Origin: Pseudomonadota bacterium
Lineage (GTDB): Bacteria > Pseudomonadota > Alphaproteobacteria > Rhizobiales > Rhizobiaceae
Assembly: GCA_023428515.1 (NCBI GenBank)
Contig: JAEYXI010000675.1
Coordinates: forward strand, 1 to 6,949
Direction of reading: 5' to 3'
DNA: 6,949 nt
The notes below the pieces were generated by a model that searched no databases, had not been told where the DNA came from, and saw nothing but the letters and a program-made list of their open reading frames with translations. Each line of letters opens with the position of its first letter. Positions within the stretch are counted from its first letter, which is position 1. The position numbers and the translations under genes are program-made. Shown here one piece after another: positions 1 through 4,529 of this stretch.

Positions 1-33
1 CTTGACGATTGACGCAATCTCTCCAGGTCGTAG

Positions 34-56
34 ATCCTCGGGACAAGCCCGAGGAT
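34..56. repeat. Short intergenic palindrome (9-bp arms, 5-nt loop)
   Basis: Positions 34-42 (ATCCTCGGG) and 48-56 (CCCGAGGAT) are perfect inverted repeats around the loop ACAAG at 43-47. Either DNA strand would give a stable 9-bp stem in RNA. From memory, palindromes of this form followed by GATGACG are scattered between genes in Hyphomicrobiales genomes, so this is probably one copy of a dispersed element. It could also end transcription of a gene lying to the left, but no T-run follows on either strand, so a classical intrinsic terminator is not supported. Only one copy is present in this window. Confidence 0.65.
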
Positions 57-121
57 GACGGCCCTAACTGTCGGCGGCCCTCCCCCTCTTCGCCTATGGA
101 CGCTACATAGAGAGATCAGCG

Positions 122-145
122 CCGGCCTCTCCGGCCGGAGTGATC
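122..145 (+). promoter_or_regulatory. selO ribosome-binding region within a GC-rich palindrome
   Basis: GGAG at 137-140 lies five bases before the ATG at 146 and is the likely Shine-Dalgarno sequence, which favours ATG 146 over the in-frame GTG at 140. The GGAG is the end of a perfect 12-bp palindrome (CTCCGGCCGGAG, 129-140). It also overlaps a 6-bp stem formed by CCGGCC (122-127) and GGCCGG (133-138) around the loop TCTCC. Folding would partly hide the ribosome-binding site. A regulatory role is inference. No convincing -35/-10 pair was found in 1-121. Confidence 0.45.
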
Positions 146-1570
146 ATGTCCGTATCCGCAGACTTTCGTCCCTCCCTCGCTCACGCCGCCCTCGGCGACG
201 ATTTCTTCGACGAAGTCGAGCCGGCGAAATTCCCCGAGCATATTCTGCGCTACCGCAACCAGCGCTGGGCAGAGCGTGTTGGCCTGGGCAGCCTCTCCGA
301 CGCCGAATGGCTGGATCATTTCGGCCGCTTCCAGCCCCTCCCCGGCGGCTATCCGGTTCCGCTGGCGCTGCGTTACCACGGCCACCAGATCCGTGTTTAG
401 AATCACGAGCTCGGTGACGGACGCGGCTTCCTCTTCGCCCAGATGCACGATCTCGGGGATGGCCGGCTGCTCGACTTGGGCACCAAGGGCAGCGGCCGCA
501 CGCCCTGGTCGCGTACCGCCGACGGTCGGCTGACGCTGAAAGGCGGCGTACGCGAGATCCTCGCTACCGAGATGCTGGAAGCGCTCGGTGTCGACACGTC
601 GAAAACATTCAGCCTGATCGAGACGGGCGAAGAGCTGATGCGTGGCGACGAGCCATCGCCGACGCGCTCATCCGTGCTGGTGCGGCTCAGCCATTCGCAC
701 GTCCGCATCGGCAGTTTTCAGCGCCTGCTCTTCCTCGACCATCACGATGGTATCCGGAAACTGCTCGACTACACGATCCGCACCTACATGCCCGGCCTCT
801 GGCGCGAGGATCCAGGCGAGCGCGCATTGGCCTTCCTCGAAGAGGTTTGCCGCCGTGTCGCGGTGACGGGCGCCGGATGGATGCTCGCCGGCTTCGTTCA
901 CGGCGTGCTCAACACCGACAACATCAACGTGACGGGCGAAAGCTTCGACTACGGCCCCTGGCGGTTCCTGGCTGTCCTCGATCCCGCCTTCACCGCCGCC
1001 TATTTCGACCAGACCGGCCTCTACGCCTATGGCCGCCAGCCGGATACGCTGCTCTGGAACCTGACGCGGCTGGCCGAATGCTTGCTGCCGGTGGCGGACA
1101 AGTCGAAGTTGGAAGACGTGCTGCGCGGTTTCGAGCCGCATTTCCAGCGCGCCTTCAACGCCGCGATGCTGCGCCGGCTCGGCCTCGCGCCATCAAGCGA
1201 GGAGGCAGGAACGGCGCTTGTCCGCTCGGTGTGGAAGTTCCTGATCGACTCCAAAATGCCGTTCGAGCAGTTCTTCTTCGACTGGTTTGGCGGCCGTGCG
1301 AGCGAACAGCGTGCCGCGTCCAGCCCCTCTGCCGAATTCTATGCGGCGGAAAATTTCGAGCCGGTATTCGCGACCATGGCCGCGCACCAGCCGTCGCCAG
1401 GCATCCGTCTCGACCACGCGTATTTCTCGCGCGAAAAACCCTGCACCATGCTGATCGATGAAGTCGAGGCGCTGTGGACGCCGATCGCCGAGAGCGACGA
1501 CTGGTCGGCGCTCCACGCCAAACTCGCGGATATTGCTTTGATGCGCGAGGCCTACGGGATCAGGCCATAG
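146..1570 (+). pseudogene. selO: SelO/YdiU-family protein adenylyltransferase, interrupted by one in-frame amber stop
   Basis: SelO proteins are kinase-fold enzymes that bind ATP in a flipped orientation and transfer AMP to Ser/Thr/Tyr of target proteins; in E. coli this is linked to redox stress. Read from ATG 146 this would be a 474-codon gene, close to the family's roughly 480 residues. Visible landmarks are LRYHGHQIRV (75-84), the LGTKGSGRTPWSR loop with Lys114, LKGGVREILATEML with Glu137, Arg180 and Arg187 in VRLSHSHVR, and HGVLNTDN with Asp258 and Asn259, followed by Asp268 in FDYGP. These match the ATP- and metal-binding residues known from Pseudomonas SelO. Codon 85 (398-400) is TAG. 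The same frame continues at once with NHELGDGRGFLFAQ, where relatives read VYNxELGDGRGF, so the TAG sits where a tyrosine is expected. No other stop or frameshift is seen up to TAG 1568-1570. An internal ATG at 443 (codon 100) could begin a shortened product but has no visible ribosome-binding site. The C-terminal third differs from the E. coli type. The cause may be a real nonsense mutation, a sequencing error, or suppression. Confidence 0.85.
398..400 (+). other. In-frame amber codon in selO
   Basis: TAG at codon 85 of the selO frame, between CGT GTT (Arg-Val) and AAT CAC GAG (Asn-His-Glu). The family consensus here is Val-Tyr-Asn, so one third-base change from TAT or TAC explains it. Conserved SelO sequence lies directly on both sides in the same frame. 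Confidence 0.85.
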
Positions 1571-1571
1571 C

Positions 1572-2354
1572 CTAGCCAGCAGCCGGCCGCTCGGCCCGTC
1601 TTGCCGCGATCTGGCGCATGGCGATCACGCGTCGACGGTAGATCTCGGTGCGCATCGCGGCCAGATGCAGCGTCAGGAAAAGCAGCGTGAAGCCGACTGC
1701 CATCACCAGCAGCGGCCAGAGCATGGACGCATCGATGGTCGGTCCGTCGAGCCGGAAGACCGAGGCCGGCTGGTGCAGCGTGTTCCACCAGTCGACCGAA
1801 AACTTGATGATTGGGATGTTGATGAAGCCGACCAGCGTGATGACGGCGGCGGCGCGCGCCGATTTCGAGGGGTCGTCCAGCGCCCGCGTCAGCGCCATGA
1901 TGCCGAGATACATCAGGAAAAGCACGAAGACGGAGGTCAGCCTGGCATCCCATACCCACCAGGTGCCCCACATCGGCTTGCCCCAGATCGAACCGGTAGC
2001 GAGCGCAAGCGCGGTGAACACCGCGCCGATCGGGGCCGCGGACTTCAACGCGACGTCAGCCAGCGGATGCCGCCAGACCAGCGTGCCCAGCGCCGAAAGC
2101 GCCATCAGCGTGTAGCAGAACATGGAGAGCCACGCGAACGGCACGTGGATATACATTATCCGGACCGTGATGCCCTGCTGGAAATCTTCAGGCGCCGTGA
2201 AGCCGAGGTAGAGCCCGGCGGCAAGGACGACGAAGCTCGCGCCCGCCAGCCAGGGCAGCACGCGGTCGACCAGTACAAGGAATTTTGTCGGGTTGGCGAG
2301 ATCGGAAAGGCGCCTTGCCTTGCTCCTCGTCTCGCTGTCGCTCGCGTCGCTCAT
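1572..2354 (-). CDS. ccmC: Haem transporter subunit CcmC (cytochrome c maturation)
   Basis: CcmC is an inner-membrane protein of System I cytochrome c maturation. It presents haem in the periplasm and, with CcmAB and CcmD, loads it onto the chaperone CcmE. The 260-residue product has the family length and about six hydrophobic segments (near 34-52, 71-92, 105-122, 141-157, 165-183, 209-231). The tryptophan-rich WWD haem-handling motif, WGTWWVWDARLT, is at 129-140. The two expected haem-ligand histidines are His70 in MYIHVPFAW and His194 in WWNTLHQP. The ATG at 2354 is the only reasonable start, because an in-frame TAA lies at 2361-2363; its Shine-Dalgarno is weak (ACGGG just upstream). The stop is one base from the selO stop on the other strand. 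Upstream on the same strand is ndvA, 174 bp away. The usual partners ccmA, ccmB, ccmD and ccmG are not here: no CcmD-like membrane ORF follows and no CcmB precedes. The gene itself looks intact. Confidence 0.96.
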   Translation of the reverse strand: MSDASDSETRSKARRLSDLANPTKFLVLVDRVLPWLAGASFVVLAAGLYLGFTAPEDFQQGITVRIMYIHVPFAWLSMFCYTLMALSALGTLVWRHPLADVALKSAAPIGAVFTALALATGSIWGKPMWGTWWVWDARLTSVFVLFLMYLGIMALTRALDDPSKSARAAAVITLVGFINIPIIKFSVDWWNTLHQPASVFRLDGPTIDASMLWPLLVMAVGFTLLFLTLHLAAMRTEIYRRRVIAMRQIAARRAERPAAG

Positions 2355-2528
2355 GGCCCGTTACATAGCCTTGACGCTTGCTGGCCGCAATCGCGCCAAG
2401 CGCCGCATGGAACAACCTACGAGGCGTCGTCCGGCCGGAACGCCGAGAGCGCCTGGACTTCTGCCGAAGGCAGCGCTTCCCCGCGAAGGCCGGCCGCCGG
2501 AGGCGGCTATACGGCCCGTGCGCGAGAA
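2355..2528 (-). other. ndvA-ccmC intergenic region with two GC-rich hairpins
   Basis: This is the 174-bp gap between the ndvA stop and the ccmC start. Two short hairpins are visible: GCCGCC (2493-2498) with GGCGGC (2502-2507), a 6-bp stem 22 bases after the ndvA stop, and CTGCC (2461-2465) with GGCAG (2469-2473), a 5-bp stem. Neither is followed by a T-run in the direction of transcription, so they are not clear intrinsic terminators, though they could stabilise the ndvA 3' end. No good promoter for ccmC was seen, so read-through from ndvA is possible. A 15-codon frame at 2361-2408 (-) ends six bases before the ccmC ATG; its only possible ribosome-binding site is a weak AGG. Confidence 0.4.
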
Positions 2529-4301
2529 CTACGCTGCTTCTTCCACCGCAATGCGGGAAAGACGCCGGACTTCGTCGTCCGTGAGCAGTCCGCCGGCACG
2601 AAGCAACGCGGCAAAGCGGCCATTCCGGGCCGAGAGCTCGGCGAAGCCGCCCATTTCGACGATACCGCCATTGTCGAGGAAGATCACCAAGTCGGCGTCG
2701 CGCACCGTCGTCAGCCGGTGGGCGATGATGAAGGTGGTGCGGCCCGAACGCAGGCGGTCGATGGCTTCCTTGACCCGCGCCTCGGTCTCCACGTCCAGCG
2801 CACTGGTCGCCTCGTCGAGCACCAGGATCGGCGCATCCTTGAGGATCGCTCGAGCGATGGCGATGCGCTGGCGCTCGCCACCCGAAAGCTGGCTGCCGCG
2901 CTCGCCGGCCGGTGTGTCGTAGCCATCGCTCTTGGCCAGGATGAAGTCGTGTGCCGCGGCGGCCTCGGCTGCGGCGTGGACCTCATTGTTCACGGCGCCG
3001 GCTCGACCGATGCGGATATTCTCCTCGATCGAACGGTTGAACAGCCCGGCATCCTGGAACACGGTGGCGATCTGCTGCCGCAGCGATTTTCTCGTCACGC
3101 CGGCGATGTCAACGCCGTCGATGAGGATGCGGCCCTGCTGGGGCGCGTGCACCCGCTGCAGCATGTTGATGAGCGTCGTCTTGCCGGAACCGGTCGGGCC
3201 GACGATGGCGATCGTCTGGCCCGCCTTGACGTCAAAAGAGATATCGGCGACGCCCTGCCCCGAATTCGGGAAGCGGAAAGTCACGTCCTCGAAGCGCACG
3301 TTGCCCTTGACGTGGTCCAGTTCGCGCAGCCCTGCCGGTTCCTCGGCGGCGGTGGAATCGTCCTCGAGCTTGTAGAACTCTTCCAGCTTCACACGGGCCT
3401 CGAACACCTGGTTGACGAAGTTGGAGACCTGCTCGAGACGGCTGATCAACAGCGTCGCGAAGCCGGTGAAGGCGACGATGTCGCCGATGCGGAGCTCGCC
3501 GCGCGAGACAAGCAGCGCGCCGATCAGGAGCACGACCATCATCGATATGGTGGACGACAGCCGATGCAGGGCGCTCGCCAGCGCCCACCAGTCGAGCACC
3601 GGGTTCTGCGCCGAAAGCAGCGACCGTACGTGGTTGCGCAGCGCCTCCGCCTCGTGGCCGACGCGATTGTAGCTCTGAAGCACGGCCACGTTGCCGACGG
3701 AATCGCTCACATGGTCGAAGACCTTGTGGTGGTGCTGCTCGACGGACCTCTGTCCCTCGCTGGTCTTGCGCATCACGAGCCGGCCGATGACGATATAGAG
3801 CGCGCCGAGCATCACAAGGACGAGCGACATTCTGAGGTCGAGGCTCAGGGCGGTCGGGACCAGAAGCACCAGCGCCACGAAAGTCGACAGGTGCTGGCGC
3901 ATGAATTCAAGCCAGAGCAACGACAGCGAGTCGATCGCCCGCAGCATCGTGTGCAGCGTGTTCGAGGTGCCCCGCTCATGGTGCCAGGCCAGCGGCATGG
4001 TGATCACGCGCTCGAAGGAGTCGCACAGCACCCCTGCCCTGCGCGCATGCGCGAGCCGGTCGGCGCCGCGCGCAACCAGGACGAAGGCCACGATATTGAA
4101 AGCGCCAAGACCGGCCCAGAGCGCCAGCGTCGGAACCAGGTTACCCTTGTCGGAGATCGCGTCGATGATACGGCCGAACAGGATCGGTTCGGCGATAGTC
4201 ACCATGGCGAGGACGATGTTAGCCGCACAGATGAGCGCTACGCGCGATCTGTCTGCACCCAGATACCGGAGAGCCCTCCAGTAAACTTCGAACAAAGACA
4301 C
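2529..4301 (-). CDS. ndvA: Cyclic beta-1,2-glucan ABC exporter NdvA (ChvA)
   Basis: NdvA is a half-size ABC exporter in the inner membrane that uses ATP to move cyclic beta-1,2-glucan from cytoplasm to periplasm; mutants of rhizobia and agrobacteria fail in nodulation, attachment and adaptation to low osmolarity. The 590-residue product has an N-terminal transmembrane domain (hydrophobic segments near 21-43, 57-77, 138-153, 156-175, 250-268 and 275-292) and a C-terminal ATPase domain. The ATPase shows Walker A GPTGSGKTT at 368-376, Q-loop Gln416, signature LSGGERQR at 472-479, Walker B ILVLDE at 492-497 and switch His528, so it should be active. Stretches such as AEPILFGRIIDAIS, RGTSN-LHT, LWLEFMRQHL, PVLDWWALAS and GERG-LSGGERQR are as I remember them in Sinorhizobium NdvA. 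The start is GTG at 4299-4301, giving the family N-terminus MSLF, with GAGG seven bases upstream. It follows ndvB on the same strand after 228 bp. Confidence 0.96.
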   Translation of the reverse strand: MSLFEVYWRALRYLGADRSRVALICAANIVLAMVTIAEPILFGRIIDAISDKGNLVPTLALWAGLGAFNIVAFVLVARGADRLAHARRAGVLCDSFERVITMPLAWHHERGTSNTLHTMLRAIDSLSLLWLEFMRQHLSTFVALVLLVPTALSLDLRMSLVLVMLGALYIVIGRLVMRKTSEGQRSVEQHHHKVFDHVSDSVGNVAVLQSYNRVGHEAEALRNHVRSLLSAQNPVLDWWALASALHRLSSTISMMVVLLIGALLVSRGELRIGDIVAFTGFATLLISRLEQVSNFVNQVFEARVKLEEFYKLEDDSTAAEEPAGLRELDHVKGNVRFEDVTFRFPNSGQGVADISFDVKAGQTIAIVGPTGSGKTTLINMLQRVHAPQQGRILIDGVDIAGVTRKSLRQQIATVFQDAGLFNRSIEENIRIGRAGAVNNEVHAAAEAAAAHDFILAKSDGYDTPAGERGSQLSGGERQRIAIARAILKDAPILVLDEATSALDVETEARVKEAIDRLRSGRTTFIIAHRLTTVRDADLVIFLDNGGIVEMGGFAELSARNGRFAALLRAGGLLTDDEVRRLSRIAVEEAA

Positions 4302-4308
4302 GCAATTA

Positions 4309-4312
4309 CCTC
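4309..4312 (-). promoter_or_regulatory. ndvA ribosome-binding site
   Basis: On the minus strand the sequence reads ACGAGG, then TAATTGC, then GTG. GAGG at 4312-4309 is seven bases from the GTG at 4301. This supports a GTG start for ndvA, consistent with the MSLF N-terminus of relatives. Confidence 0.75.
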
Positions 4313-4323
4313 GTCATAAAATT

Positions 4324-4408
4324 GTGCAGCGCACCATAACATATGGCGTTATTGCTGTCGGGACGCATTACAATGCGCTCCTATCGGGTCCGTTCCCGCG
4401 GTCCGAAC
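4324..4408 (-). promoter_or_regulatory. ndvA upstream/leader region with a run of inverted repeats
   Basis: Read toward ndvA, this AT-richer stretch holds GTTC/GAAC arms at 4405-4408 and 4392-4395, overlapping a direct repeat of GGTCCG on the plus strand (4387-4392 and 4400-4405). Next come CGCATT-GT-AATGCG (4377-4364), CCATA-TGT-TATGG (4346-4334) and GTGC-GCT-GCAC (4334-4324), the last ending about 11 bases before the ribosome-binding site. ndvA regulatory sequence is expected here because the gap is 228 bp. I could not choose a -35/-10 pair with confidence. The repeats could be operator sites or 5' leader hairpins; the function is inferred from position only. Confidence 0.35.
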
Positions 4409-4465
4409 AACAAACTGCAACCACGTGTAATATCCCGTGATCTTCTAACGGCTTGAGAACTAAGC

Positions 4466-4493
4466 AAAAAAGGCAGCCTTGCGGCGAAAAAAA
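4466..4493 (-). terminator. Possible weak terminator after ndvB
   Basis: About 35-65 bases after the ndvB stop the minus strand carries two T-runs, seven T at 4493-4487 and six T at 4471-4466. The second follows a 4-bp stem, AAGG (4480-4477) with CCTT (4473-4470), around the loop CTG. The stem is too short for a confident intrinsic terminator, so partial read-through into ndvA is plausible. Confidence 0.25.
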
Positions 4494-4529
4494 GGCGACG
4501 GCGGCCGATTTTGTGATAAATTTCGCAAC

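Noticed and set aside
2..37. TTGACG at 2-7 and 9-14 as -35 elements of a selO promoter
   Set aside because: The best -10 at suitable spacing (TAGATC, 31-36) matches only three of six consensus bases and overlaps the start of the palindrome.
140..145. GTG at 140 as the selO start
   Set aside because: The ATG at 146 has GGAG at the right spacing, whereas the GTG overlaps that GGAG and has no ribosome-binding site of its own.
1339..1521. Minus-strand frame downstream of ccmC considered as ccmD
   Set aside because: CcmD is a small protein with one membrane helix near its N-terminus; this product has no hydrophobic segment and lies antisense to conserved-frame selO.
2361..2408. A 15-codon frame (minus strand) ending six bases before the ccmC start, as a possible leader peptide
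   Set aside because: It has only a weak AGG upstream, no repeated codons that would suggest attenuation, and a length easily reached by chance. It is useful mainly because its TAA limits the ccmC start.
1665..4319. An 884-codon open frame on the plus strand spanning ccmC and ndvA
   Set aside because: It is antisense to two strongly recognised genes, crosses their intergenic gap, and encodes a low-complexity product rich in Arg, His, Asp and Gln with no recognisable domain, as expected for the reverse of high-GC membrane-protein codons.
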